Below, piece after piece: positions 9,325 through 18,265 of a stretch of DNA of 64,000 nt. The notes under the pieces were generated by a model. That model searched no databases. It was not told where the DNA came from and saw only the letters and a program-made list of their open reading frames with translations. Position numbers and translations under genes: made by a program. Location: contig NZ_NSFT01000006.1 in assembly GCF_002294725.1 (NCBI RefSeq), positions 62,001 to 126,000 on the forward strand. Reading direction: 5' to 3'. Each line of letters opens with the position of its first letter. Position 1 is the first letter of the stretch. Source of the DNA: Mesorhizobium sp. WSM4313 (GTDB lineage: Bacteria; Pseudomonadota; Alphaproteobacteria; Rhizobiales; Rhizobiaceae).

Positions 9325-10383
9325 CTAGACCGTAACGACCATCTTGCCTGCATTGGCGAGCGGCGTCGTGAAGCCGGACAGCATCGTGCGGATATGCGCA
9401 AGGCTTTGATAGCGGCCATTGACAGAGATGCGCGGCAGCGCGTGCAGGAAGCCGGCATGCTCGGCGCGCAGCACACCATGCCGCGTGGTCACCGCCGAGG
9501 CATAGCCTGCGTCGCGGGCAAAGCCCACCTCGCGGCAGCTGACCGCGCTGGCATAGCCATAAGGGTAAGCCAGATGACGCGGCTCCTCGCCGAGTTTTTC
9601 CGCGAGGACGCGGCGGACGTCGCCGATCTCATGGCGCGCATCGGCCTCGGACAGCCGCTTCAAGTTCCGATGATTGACGGTGTGCGCGCCGATGGTCACC
9701 AACGGGTGCGCGGCCATGATGCGAAGCTCATCCCAGTTCATCAACGTGCATGGGCGGCCCGAGCCGATTTTGAACCCAGTCGAACGGGCGAGCTCGCGCA
9801 GCGCTGCGCCTTGCTCTTCCTCGGGGACTTCCAAGGTCAGCCAGGCGTTCAGCCGCGCGACGGCCTGGATCTTTCGGCCTTGTGTCGAGCAATCGATCGC
9901 CGTCGACTTGCCCCCCGTCGTCAGCGTCAGGCGCGAGCTGGTGTCGACGATGTCCTCGATCACGTCCCACCAGAGATCGACGGCGCCGTCGATCAGGCCG
10001 GGGGCGACGTAGATGGCGATCGGCGCGCCGTGTTTTTCCAGGATCGGAAGCGCCTCGGTCATGTTGTCGCGATAGGCGTCGTCGGCCGTGATCGTGGCGA
10101 ACTGGCCGCCTTTCCCGCCCGTCTTGATGCGTTCGATCGCTTCATCAAGGGAAACAAAGGCATAACCCTGCCCCTTCATGTCCGAGATCAGCTTGTCGAG
10201 GAAAGTGGGAGCGATGTTCAGATGCCGATTGACGCTGTTCGGCTTCTCCGGTGTCGCGGTGACGCGGTGCAGCATCAGGATAGCGCCGATGCCGCCGACA
10301 AACGGCCGCGCCAGAGGCGCAAGGCCGGAGTAGCGGGCAAGGTTCAGCGCCAGCTTCCGGATTGCATCGCCCCCGTCGATCAT
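9325..10383 (-). CDS. polysaccharide deacetylase family protein
   Basis: A 352-residue carbohydrate esterase 4/NodB-like protein, expected to remove N- or O-acetyl groups from a polysaccharide. The fold is recognisable from AILMLHRV, FATITADDAYRDN and IGAHTVNHRNL. The canonical TFDDG metal/catalytic motif is here TADDA, keeping both aspartates; the H-x-x-x-H metal motif is intact as HTVNH. No signal peptide is evident. It sits at the edge of the exopolysaccharide locus, back to back with the CelD-type acetyltransferase gene. Confidence 0.85.
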   Translation of the reverse strand: MIDGGDAIRKLALNLARYSGLAPLARPFVGGIGAILMLHRVTATPEKPNSVNRHLNIAPTFLDKLISDMKGQGYAFVSLDEAIERIKTGGKGGQFATITADDAYRDNMTEALPILEKHGAPIAIYVAPGLIDGAVDLWWDVIEDIVDTSSRLTLTTGGKSTAIDCSTQGRKIQAVARLNAWLTLEVPEEEQGAALRELARSTGFKIGSGRPCTLMNWDELRIMAAHPLVTIGAHTVNHRNLKRLSEADARHEIGDVRRVLAEKLGEEPRHLAYPYGYASAVSCREVGFARDAGYASAVTTRHGVLRAEHAGFLHALPRISVNGRYQSLAHIRTMLSGFTTPLANAGKMVVTV

Positions 10384-10473
10384 TCCTTCACCTTTTGCGC
10401 CTAGGCTTATTCAAGCACGACATTCGCCTATGCGAACCCCAGGTTGCAACCAATACGTCTTAAGGATTGAGGG

Positions 10474-11703
10474 ATGGTTGACGCCACCGCGTCATTTGAT
10501 GGCAATCGGGTCGCGGCCAACGAGGCTTCCGCGCGCCCGGTGCGAGCCGACCGGGACCGGTGGATTGCGACCGCGAGCGGCGGCACCGGCCTTGCCGACT
10601 ATGTGCCATTCTGCGCCTCGGCGCTGTTCGCGCCGGCGCAAAGCGCATCTTGGGTGAGCAACTGGGCGGCCGCGACCGGCGCCGACATGGTCGTCGCAAC
10701 GCTGTCCTGCGATGGCCGCCCCGCGCTGTCGCTGGCCCTGGAGATCGTGCGACGCGGCCCGTTCAAGGTTGCCCGTTTCGCCGGCGGGCGCCACGCCAAC
10801 GGCAATTTCGCCGCCGCCGACCCGCGTTTCCTGCCTGCTATCGACGGCCAGGCGATCCGCTCGATGTTCAAGGCAATCGCCCGAGCGCGGCCGGACATCG
10901 ACCTGATCTCGCTTGAAAGGCTGCTGCCAGACCTCGACGGCGTCGCCAACCCGCTGGCCGCGCTGCCCGGCTTTCCAAGTCCGAACCTTGCGCTTGCGGT
11001 CGATCTCGGCGGCGGGTTCGACGCGCTGCTGTCGCGCGCGAGCGGCAAGCGCAAGCGCAAGAAGCACCGCTCGCAGACGCGCAAGTTCGAGGCGGTCGGC
11101 ACCTTCCGCCGCATCGAGGCGCGCACACCCGAGGAGGTCGACAGGCTGCTCGATGCCTTCCTCTCGATGAAGGAAGCGCGTTTCGCCAAGATGGGCATCG
11201 CCAATGTCTTCGGCGACAGGCAAGTACGCGACTTCTTCCGGGCACTGTTCGCCGATGCCCTGGCCGAGGAAAAGCCGCCCTTCCTGCTGCACGGCCTGGA
11301 TGTGGCGGGCAAGCTGCGCGCGGTGACCGGCTCCAGCCGGTCCGGCAAGCGGCTGATCTGCGAGTTCGGCGCCATCGCCGAGGACGATCTCTCGTCCGCC
11401 AGCCCGGGCGACTTCCTGTTCTTCGACAACATCCAGGAAGCCTGCGAGCTTGGCTTCGATGTGTATGATTTCTCGGTCGGCGACGAGCCTTACAAGCGGC
11501 TCTGGTGCGACATCGAGGTCCAGCATTTCGAGGTGCTTGCGCCGCTGACGCTGAAGGGCCGGGTGCTGGCGGCAGGGCTGCGACAAGGCGCGCGCGCCAA
11601 GGCCTTCATCAAGAACAACCCGACGGTCTGGAAGCTGACCAAGATGCTGCGCCGCAAGGCTGCCGGACAGGCGGCGCCTGTCGCGGCCGAAGACGACAGC
11701 TAG
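10474..11703 (+). CDS. GNAT acetyltransferase of the CelD/BcsL type
   Basis: A 409-residue protein of the family annotated as 'acetyltransferase involved in cellulose biosynthesis, CelD/BcsL', with tandem GNAT-like folds. The conserved C-terminal half includes KRKRKKHRSQTRKFEAVG, MKEARFAKMGIANVF, LICEFGAIAEDDLSSASPGD and FDVYDFSVGDEPYKRLWC. These proteins probably acylate exopolysaccharide units. It is divergent from the deacetylase, so the pair may set the acetylation state of one polymer; that link is inference. Confidence 0.85.
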   Translation: MVDATASFDGNRVAANEASARPVRADRDRWIATASGGTGLADYVPFCASALFAPAQSASWVSNWAAATGADMVVATLSCDGRPALSLALEIVRRGPFKVARFAGGRHANGNFAAADPRFLPAIDGQAIRSMFKAIARARPDIDLISLERLLPDLDGVANPLAALPGFPSPNLALAVDLGGGFDALLSRASGKRKRKKHRSQTRKFEAVGTFRRIEARTPEEVDRLLDAFLSMKEARFAKMGIANVFGDRQVRDFFRALFADALAEEKPPFLLHGLDVAGKLRAVTGSSRSGKRLICEFGAIAEDDLSSASPGDFLFFDNIQEACELGFDVYDFSVGDEPYKRLWCDIEVQHFEVLAPLTLKGRVLAAGLRQGARAKAFIKNNPTVWKLTKMLRRKAAGQAAPVAAEDDS

Positions 11704-11825
11704 GCCTGGTCAGAGTCGCACAATCGCCGTCGTGTTCCCGGCGCGATGCGCGCAAGCGGGACCTGAGTGACTCAACGGAACCTATCGAGCGCCGGGAGGT
11801 TTTCGCACCCAGAAGGAGAATGGCC

Positions 11826-12062
11826 ATGGCTAAGTGCGACCAGTGCGGCAACGACTATGACAAGGCATTTCTTGTGAGCCTGGGCGGGCAAACCTACACG
11901 TTCGACAGCCTCGAGTGCGCGGTCCAAAAGCTTGCGCCGACCTGCCCTCACTGCAGGGTGCGGATCATGGGACATGGCGTCGAGCAGGGCGATGTCATCT
12001 ATTGCTGCGCGCACTGCGCCGGGCAGGAAGGGGCCAACGCTCTGACCGATCGCGCGCCGTGA
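11826..12062 (+). CDS. small zinc-ribbon protein
   Basis: A 78-residue cysteine-rich protein beginning MAKCDQCGNDYDKAF. Cysteine pairs at CDQC, CPHC and CCAHC, plus a lone Cys in SLECAVQKL, suggest two zinc-binding knuckles. AAGGAG seven bases before the ATG at 11826 favours this start over the ATG six bases earlier, which would sit one base from the ribosome site. Similar short proteins in Rhizobiales are uncharacterised; metal binding is inferred from the cysteine pattern only. Confidence 0.75.
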   Translation: MAKCDQCGNDYDKAFLVSLGGQTYTFDSLECAVQKLAPTCPHCRVRIMGHGVEQGDVIYCCAHCAGQEGANALTDRAP

Positions 12063-12139
12063 CAATCGCGATTCCGCTGCCCCTTCAGGCCACGCGAGAA
12101 TGCCTTTCCGAACGCGCCCTTGACCGCGACCCTGCGGCA

Positions 12140-12245
12140 GGCGTTCAGTTCTGGAGCGGTTGCACCGTTTCACGGAAACGGCGAACCGCGCTCTCTCTTT
12201 GTCTTTGACGCAATTCCAGCCGGAAGGCTGCGGCGGGGGCCGGCC
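12140..12245. repeat. Rhizobiales-type intergenic repeat in a 370-base gene-free gap
   Basis: The gap from 12063 to 12432 has no convincing gene. Around 12151-12205 the sequence GAGCGGTTGCACCGTTTCAC followed by GGAAACGGCGAACCGCGCTC forms an imperfect palindrome of a kind I recognise as frequent between genes in Mesorhizobium-like genomes, followed by the usual CTTTGTCTTTGACGCAATTC tail. I see nothing else in the gap; an 87-codon minus-strand frame there looks spurious. Confidence 0.6.
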
Positions 12246-12432
12246 TAGGGTTCACGGTCCCGCTCTCGATCATCCACGCACGAAAATGCGCAGCGCGAAG
12301 CATCAAAACTAGGTGCCTCGCCACCGATGTAAAGTGCAGGAGTCGCCGAGAAATGCCGCGGTTCGCCCTTGTAGCTAAGAATTGCCTCGGGGCTGAGCCG
12401 TGTCCCATTCGTCGCGGTGCCGGCCTCCGGTC

Positions 12433-14664
12433 TTATGCGGCCGACCGGCGTCGGGGCAATGGGTCTCCCGGTTCATGGCCGACCGGTGTGACCAGTGTCA
12501 GGTTGGGATAGCCGTTCTCGATCAGCTTGACCGCGGCCTGCGTCACTTGGTCGTCGGCCTCCAGCATGGACAGGAAGACTTCGGTGCCGTCACCGACCAG
12601 GCGGCCGATGCCTTGCGCGTCGGCCGGGCCGCATTCGACCACGACGAGATCGTAGGCCGTGGTCAGCGACTGCATGATGATCGGCAGCCGATCGGCGGCG
12701 CGCATCGCGCGGACGGGGTCGGCGGTGCCGACCGGAATGACGTGCGCATCCGAATAGAGATCGGGATGGATGACGTCACTGAACTGCGCTTCGGAAGCGA
12801 GCAGATTGGTGATGCCCGGGAACAGGCTCGAGTCCAGCATCGGCCGCGACGCCGCGCCCGACGCGGTCAGATCGAGCAGCAGCACGCGCAGGCCGGCGTC
12901 AGATACTTCACGCGTCACGAGCACGGCGGAGGCGGCCGCCTCGTCGCCTTCCGGCGATACGAAGATCGCGCGCGCCGCGCCGGAAGAGATCAGCTTCTCG
13001 GCAGCCCTGTCGACATCGATCTCCCCGAGCCTCGACGGACCCGGCTTGGGTTCCGGCTCGGGCATTGGTTGCTCTGCCGCAACGGTGTCGGCTTCAAATG
13101 TCTCATTCTGCGCGATCGGCGGCTGTCTCTCCGGACCTCGCTCGCTGGCCATGGACGTCTCATAGGGCGCGAAAGGACTGTGGTCGTCGTCGATTTCGGC
13201 TACAACCGGCTCGGTGCGCGCAGCGGGCATCGCCACCTGCTCGATATCGGTGAAACGGGCGCCGGCGGCCGGACGCATGGCACGGCCCGAGAACAGCTCG
13301 CCAAGCAGCGTGCCGATCGCCATCAGCAGCAGCGAAGCGGCCGCGGCGGCCCCGGTGATCGGCCCGATCTTCGGAAAATAAGGTTGCGACGGCACCTGGG
13401 CCTGCGCGATCAGGCTCGCCGCCACAGGCGAGTATCTGCGATCCTTGCGTGAGGCTACCGCATTGTAACTTGCCATATAGGATTCAAGCTGTTGGCGCTG
13501 AACGTTCGCGTCGCGCTGCAAGGCATCCAGCTGCACCTGCTGCTCGCCGGCGCGCGCTGACGCGGCCTTCAAGGTGTTGACGTCCGCGATCAGCTGATCC
13601 TCGCGGGCCTTTGCCGTCTGAGCCTGAGCCGACAACCCCCGGATGATCTTTTGCGCCTCGTTGCGAATCTGGCCGTCGAGGTCGGCAAGCTGCGACTTCA
13701 GCGCCCGGATGCGCGGATGATTGTCCAGCAGGGTTGTGGAAAGATCGGCGATATTGGCCCTCAGCTCCACCTGGCGCTCGCGCAGGCGCTGGATCAACTC
13801 GGAAGACAGGACCTCCGGCACGCTGTCCAGCGAATCGCCATTCTGCAGCGCCCGGCGCACGCTCTCGGCACTCGCCTCGGCGGCGGCGCGGCTGGCGCGC
13901 ACACGCGACAATTCGCTCGACAGCTCAGAGAGCTGCTGAGTCGGAAGCACCGAATTGTTGCCGCCCATCAGCAGGTCGGACTGTGCGCGGAACGCGGCGA
14001 CCTTGGCCTCGGCATCCCTCACGCGATTCTGCAGATCGGCGATTTCCGGCGCCAGAAAGTTGGTCGCGGCGGCGTTCGATTCAAGCTTGGCGTCACTCTT
14101 CGAGGCGATATAGGCCTCGGCAATGCCATTCGCGACCGCTGCGGCAAGCTTGGGATCCTTCGAGGCGAACTCGATCGCGATCGCGCGCGTCTTTTCAACG
14201 GCGTAAACATTGAGCTTGTCGTGCATGGCGTTCAGCACACGCTCGTCCGGCGGGATATCGAAGGGATCGCTTTTCAAGCCGACGAGCACAAGCACACGCC
14301 CGAGCGACGACATTTTCAGCGTTTCGTCGAACTCCGGCAACTTGTCCAGGTTGAGCTTGGTCGCCACCTGCTTGAGGATGTCGGGCGAGGAAATGATCTG
14401 GACCTGGGTGGCCACGCCCTGCTCGTCGAGAATCGGCTTGTCGTCATCGTTGGTGCCCGGCGGCCGGGTGTATTCCGATTCGCGCGAGCCGATCTCCAGC
14501 TTGGCTGTCGCCTTATAATAGGGCGTCGCGAGCCAGGCGAAGGCGAAGGCCAGCCCGGTGACCAAAAGCGTCACAAAAACAATGCGCAGCCAGTTCCTCG
14601 CCAGGCTGGCGAAAAGCTGTCTCAGATCGACATCGACGTCTGCGGCCGCTGACTGAACGGACAT
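12433..14664 (-). CDS. Wzz/ExoP-like polysaccharide chain-length protein with degenerate kinase domain
   Basis: A 743-residue inner-membrane protein of the GumC/ExoP polysaccharide co-polymerase family. A membrane helix lies at about residues 27-46, followed by the Wzz domain, a coiled coil (about 190-400) and a second helix after the PYFPKIGPITG motif. The C-terminal 180 residues have the fold of a bacterial tyrosine kinase, but the Walker A position reads SPEGDEAAASAVLVTREV with no GK[ST], and the next motif is LLLDLTASG instead of VDAD. It is therefore probably catalytically inactive. Start at 14664 avoids a 19-residue non-conserved extension. Divergent from the export lipoprotein. Confidence 0.9.
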   Translation of the reverse strand: MSVQSAAADVDVDLRQLFASLARNWLRIVFVTLLVTGLAFAFAWLATPYYKATAKLEIGSRESEYTRPPGTNDDDKPILDEQGVATQVQIISSPDILKQVATKLNLDKLPEFDETLKMSSLGRVLVLVGLKSDPFDIPPDERVLNAMHDKLNVYAVEKTRAIAIEFASKDPKLAAAVANGIAEAYIASKSDAKLESNAAATNFLAPEIADLQNRVRDAEAKVAAFRAQSDLLMGGNNSVLPTQQLSELSSELSRVRASRAAAEASAESVRRALQNGDSLDSVPEVLSSELIQRLRERQVELRANIADLSTTLLDNHPRIRALKSQLADLDGQIRNEAQKIIRGLSAQAQTAKAREDQLIADVNTLKAASARAGEQQVQLDALQRDANVQRQQLESYMASYNAVASRKDRRYSPVAASLIAQAQVPSQPYFPKIGPITGAAAAASLLLMAIGTLLGELFSGRAMRPAAGARFTDIEQVAMPAARTEPVVAEIDDDHSPFAPYETSMASERGPERQPPIAQNETFEADTVAAEQPMPEPEPKPGPSRLGEIDVDRAAEKLISSGAARAIFVSPEGDEAAASAVLVTREVSDAGLRVLLLDLTASGAASRPMLDSSLFPGITNLLASEAQFSDVIHPDLYSDAHVIPVGTADPVRAMRAADRLPIIMQSLTTAYDLVVVECGPADAQGIGRLVGDGTEVFLSMLEADDQVTQAAVKLIENGYPNLTLVTPVGHEPGDPLPRRRSAA

Positions 14665-14927
14665 GCATCCTGCTCCGAACTTTGAGTCGAAGCTGGACCG
14701 TAAAGAACTATGGTAACTCACCCGTTAAGATCAGAATGAATGCTTATTAGAGGGCACTCAAAGAAGATTGCTCGAAAGCAATAGAACAATTGGGCTTTTT
14801 ACCGATCTCCGCTCTCCCGGACCGCGCTCCTTTACCGCCCATTAACCCTAACAGGATGATAACGGTTGCACTTTCCTGGGGTTGTGCCGCGGCTTGCGGC
14901 AAGAGCGATGAAGGTTCCTGGCCGGTC

Positions 14928-15491
14928 ATGAAAAGCACTGCTTCCCTCTTTCGCGCTTTGCTTGCCCTGTCGCTGCTCACCGGCTGCTCGAGCTACCGCC
15001 CGACACCCGCCGCCTTTCATGAAGTGCTCGATCAGCCCTACCGACTCGGCGCCGGCGACCGCGTCCGTGTCACGGTGTTCGAGCAGGACGGGTTGACCAA
15101 CACCTACAGCGTTGACCAGTCCGGCTATCTGTCCTTTCCGCTGGTCGGCGCGGTGCCGGCGCGCGGCCACACCGCGCAGCAGTTGGAAAAAGCGATCGCC
15201 GACAAGCTGCGCCAAGGCTATCTGCGCGATCCCGACGTTTCGGTCGAAATCGACCGCTACCGGCCGATCTTCGTCATGGGCGAAGTGGGCGCTGCCGGGC
15301 AGTATTCCTACGTGCCGGGACTCACCGTGCAAAAGGCGGTGGCCATTGCCGGCGGCTTCACGCCGCGCGCCAATCAGGAGAGCGTCGACATCACCCGCGA
15401 TATCAACGGCAAGGTGATGACCGGGCGGGTGCTGACATCCGATCCACTCCTGCCCGGCGACACCGTCTACGTCCGCGAACGGCTGTTCTGA
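14928..15491 (+). CDS. Wza-family polysaccharide export lipoprotein
   Basis: A 187-residue outer-membrane polysaccharide export protein. The N-terminus (MKSTASLFRALLALSLLTGC) is a lipoprotein signal peptide with lipobox LTGC at residues 17-20. The poly-export domain follows (YRLGAGDRVRVTVFEQDGL ... GYLSFPLVGAVPARGHT) and then a SLBB-like segment (RPIFVMGEVGAAGQYSYVPG, TVQKAVAIAGGFT). It is half the length of E. coli Wza, the short form usual in rhizobia. Start 14928 is the one that gives the signal peptide. A GT4 gene follows after 10 bases. Confidence 0.92.
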   Translation: MKSTASLFRALLALSLLTGCSSYRPTPAAFHEVLDQPYRLGAGDRVRVTVFEQDGLTNTYSVDQSGYLSFPLVGAVPARGHTAQQLEKAIADKLRQGYLRDPDVSVEIDRYRPIFVMGEVGAAGQYSYVPGLTVQKAVAIAGGFTPRANQESVDITRDINGKVMTGRVLTSDPLLPGDTVYVRERLF

Positions 15492-15501
15492 AAAACCCGT
15501 C

Positions 15502-16632
15502 GTGGCGGTGAACCTCAGGATCGTGCACTGCTTTCGCTCACCTGTCGGAGGAATCTTCCGACACGTGCGCGACCTGACCGAGGCGCAGGTCGCCGCCGGC
15601 CATGCGGTGGGAATCGTCTGCGACTCGACCACCGGCGGCGACTATGAGGAGCGCTTGTTCGAGGCGATGAAGGACAGCCTCGCGCTCGGCATCCATCGCA
15701 CGCCGATGCAGCGTCATGTCGGGCCGGGCGACCTCGCCTCGGCCTGGCGCACCTATCGAATCATCCAGGAATTGCGGCCGGACGTGCTGCACGGGCACGG
15801 CGCCAAGGGTGGCGCCTATGCCCGGCTGTTCGGCTCACTGTTGCGGGTATCAAGGTTTCGCGTTGCCCGCCTCTATTCGCCGCATGGCGGCTCCCTCCAC
15901 TATGACGAAACGACGGCGATGGGGAAGCTGTTCTTCGGCCTGGAGCGCTTCATGGCGCGCTTCACCGATTGCCTGCTGTTCGTTTCCGACTACGAGCGCA
16001 ACACCTATCGCCGCAAGGTCGGCGAGCCGCCCATACCCAACACGCTTGTCTATAACGGCCTGCGCGCCGCCGAATTCCAACCGGTGACGACGGCAGCGAA
16101 TGCCGCCGATTTCCTGTACATTGGCATGATGCGCGACCTGAAGGGCCCGGATATCTTCATCGATGCGCTGGCTATGGCCGGCGAGGAGCTCGGACGCCCC
16201 TTAAGCGCCGTGATGGTCGGCGACGGCGACGACCTGCCGCGCTACCACGCGAAAGTGGAGCGACTCGGCCTGAAAAGCCACGTCCGATTCCTGCCGCCCA
16301 TGCCGGCAAGAGAAGCCTTCGCGCTGGCCGAGATGATCGTCGTGCCGTCCCGCGCGGAGGCGATGCCCTATGTCGTGCTCGAGGCTTTGGCCGCTGGCAT
16401 GCCGATGATCGCGACCGCTGTTGGCGGCATCCCGGAAATCTTCGGCGAAGGCTCCCCTGCCCTGATCCGCCCCGACGCATCCCAGCTCGCCGCCAAAATG
16501 GGGACGGCGCTCAGCGACTTCGACAGCTATCGAAAACTGATGCCGCAAACCGATGAGCTGAAGGCCCGATTCGGCGCGGACGTTATGGCCGCCGATATCG
16601 AGAAGGCCTATTTCGCGGCGCTGAGCAAATAG
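15502..16632 (+). CDS. glycosyltransferase family 4
   Basis: A 376-residue GT-B glycosyltransferase. The N-terminal half has GGIFRHVRDLTEAQ and LHGHGAKGGAYARLFGS; the C-terminal half has YIGMMRDLKGPDIFIDAL, VGDGDDLPRYHAKVERLGL and the donor-binding VVPSRAEAMPYVVLEALAAG. The start is GTG. It lies 10 bases after the export lipoprotein gene and about 100 bases before the priming transferase, so it probably adds a sugar to the lipid-linked repeat unit of this exopolysaccharide. Confidence 0.9.
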   Translation: MAVNLRIVHCFRSPVGGIFRHVRDLTEAQVAAGHAVGIVCDSTTGGDYEERLFEAMKDSLALGIHRTPMQRHVGPGDLASAWRTYRIIQELRPDVLHGHGAKGGAYARLFGSLLRVSRFRVARLYSPHGGSLHYDETTAMGKLFFGLERFMARFTDCLLFVSDYERNTYRRKVGEPPIPNTLVYNGLRAAEFQPVTTAANAADFLYIGMMRDLKGPDIFIDALAMAGEELGRPLSAVMVGDGDDLPRYHAKVERLGLKSHVRFLPPMPAREAFALAEMIVVPSRAEAMPYVVLEALAAGMPMIATAVGGIPEIFGEGSPALIRPDASQLAAKMGTALSDFDSYRKLMPQTDELKARFGADVMAADIEKAYFAALSK

Positions 16633-16729
16633 GTCCGCGGACCGCAACAACTCCAAAACCACCGGTTGTTTCAAGGCTTTCTTAGCTCTCTTTTGCTATG
16701 CAGTTGCGCGAAGCTCGCGGACAGTTCCC

Positions 16730-18265
16730 ATGAATGAGATCGACCCCGCGCACCGCTTTTCCATGGAAGCGGTGCGCAACTACGATGCTCCCGCCGATGG
16801 CGAAAAGCCTGGCGGCATCAACGATGTGGCGCGCCAGGTCGCTTCGCAATACCGGCGTGATACCATGTCGCCGATCATGGTCAGCGGCGTGCTGCGCATG
16901 GTCGAGTTCGCGATGCTGTTCCTGTCTGGGCTCGGCGTCTATTTCTACTATGTCGGCTTCTTCAGCTATCTGGCCTGGCAGTATCCGTTGGCGATCGCGG
17001 CGACGTCGTTCCTGGCCGTGGTGCTGCTCGACGTGACCGATTGCTACCAGATCGCGGCGCTGATGCGCCCCCTCGCGAATTTCGGCCGCGTGCTGCTGGT
17101 CTGGGCAGGCAGCTTCGCGCTGATGGCGCTCACCGCCTTCGCCATTAAGGCGTCGGAAGACTATTCGCGCCTGTTGTTCGGCACCTGGTTCGTGGCCGGC
17201 TTCGCGCTGATCTTCGGCCTGAGGCTCGTGATGTCCAGCCTCATCCGGCGCTGGGCGCGCGACGGCCGCATGGAGCGCCGCGCGCTCATCGTCGGCGGCG
17301 GCAAGGCGGCCGAGCAGCTGATCCGCTCGGTCGAGAAGCAGCCCTACAACGACATCCGCATCTGCGGCATCTTCGACGACCGCAACGACAAGCGCTCGCC
17401 GCCGATCGTCGCCGGCTATCCGAAGCTCGGCACCATCTCCGAGCTCATCGAATTCGCCCGCATCGCGCGCATCGACATGCTGATCGTCTCGTTGCCACTG
17501 ACCGCCGAATCGCGCGTCCTGCAGCTTCTGAAGAAACTCTGGGTGCTGCCGGTCGATATCCGGCTTTCGGCACATTCCAACGCGCTGCAGTTCCGGCCGC
17601 GTGCCTATTCCTATATCGGCTCGGTGCCGATGCTCGACATCTTCGACAAGCCGATCAACGACTGGGACTCGGTCGCCAAGCGCGCCTTCGACATCGTCTT
17701 TTCACTCATCGGGATCATCGTCTTCTCGCCGGTGATGCTCGTCACCGCGATCGCCATCAAGCTCGACAGCAAGGGTCCGGTGCTGTTCAAGCAGAAACGG
17801 CACGGCTTCAACAACGAGATCATCGAAGTCTACAAGTTCCGCTCGATGTTCACCGACCGGTCCGATCCGACCGCCAAGCAGACAGTGACCAAAAACGATC
17901 CGCGCGTCACCCGCGTCGGCCGCTTCATCCGCAAGACCTCGATCGACGAGCTGCCGCAGTTCTTCAACTCGCTGTTCGGCTCGCTGTCGCTGGTCGGGCC
18001 GCGCCCGCATGCCATCGCCGCGCAGTCGCACAACCTGCTCTACAACGAGGTGGTGGACGGTTATTTCGCCCGCCACAAGGTCAAGCCCGGCGTCACCGGC
18101 TGGGCGCAGATCAACGGCTGGCGCGGCGAGATGGACACCAACGAAAAGATCCGCATGCGCACCGAATACGACCTCTATTACATCGAGAACTGGTCGATGC
18201 TGTTCGACCTGCGCATCCTGTTCCTGACGCCGATCCGCCTGCTCAACACGGAAAACGCCTATTGA
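16730..18265 (+). CDS. undecaprenyl-phosphate sugar phosphotransferase (WcaJ/ExoY type)
   Basis: Polyprenyl-phosphate hexose-1-phosphate transferase that starts repeat-unit synthesis on undecaprenyl phosphate. The 511-residue protein has four or so N-terminal membrane helices, a Rossmann-like middle (RRALIVGGGKAAEQLIRSVE) and a C-terminal catalytic domain beginning KRAFDIVFSLIGIIVFSPVM, with KFRSMFTDRSD, RKTSIDELPQFFNSLFGSLS, LVGPRPHA and VKPGVTGWAQINGWRGE. Full-length WcaJ-like topology. Its TGA overlaps the TTG start of the ligase gene, indicating coupling. Confidence 0.95.
   Translation: MNEIDPAHRFSMEAVRNYDAPADGEKPGGINDVARQVASQYRRDTMSPIMVSGVLRMVEFAMLFLSGLGVYFYYVGFFSYLAWQYPLAIAATSFLAVVLLDVTDCYQIAALMRPLANFGRVLLVWAGSFALMALTAFAIKASEDYSRLLFGTWFVAGFALIFGLRLVMSSLIRRWARDGRMERRALIVGGGKAAEQLIRSVEKQPYNDIRICGIFDDRNDKRSPPIVAGYPKLGTISELIEFARIARIDMLIVSLPLTAESRVLQLLKKLWVLPVDIRLSAHSNALQFRPRAYSYIGSVPMLDIFDKPINDWDSVAKRAFDIVFSLIGIIVFSPVMLVTAIAIKLDSKGPVLFKQKRHGFNNEIIEVYKFRSMFTDRSDPTAKQTVTKNDPRVTRVGRFIRKTSIDELPQFFNSLFGSLSLVGPRPHAIAAQSHNLLYNEVVDGYFARHKVKPGVTGWAQINGWRGEMDTNEKIRMRTEYDLYYIENWSMLFDLRILFLTPIRLLNTENAY

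Noticed and set aside
12145..12408. 87-codon minus-strand frame in the 12 kb gap
   Set aside because: Lies across a Rhizobiales-type repeat, lacks a ribosome site and any family resemblance.
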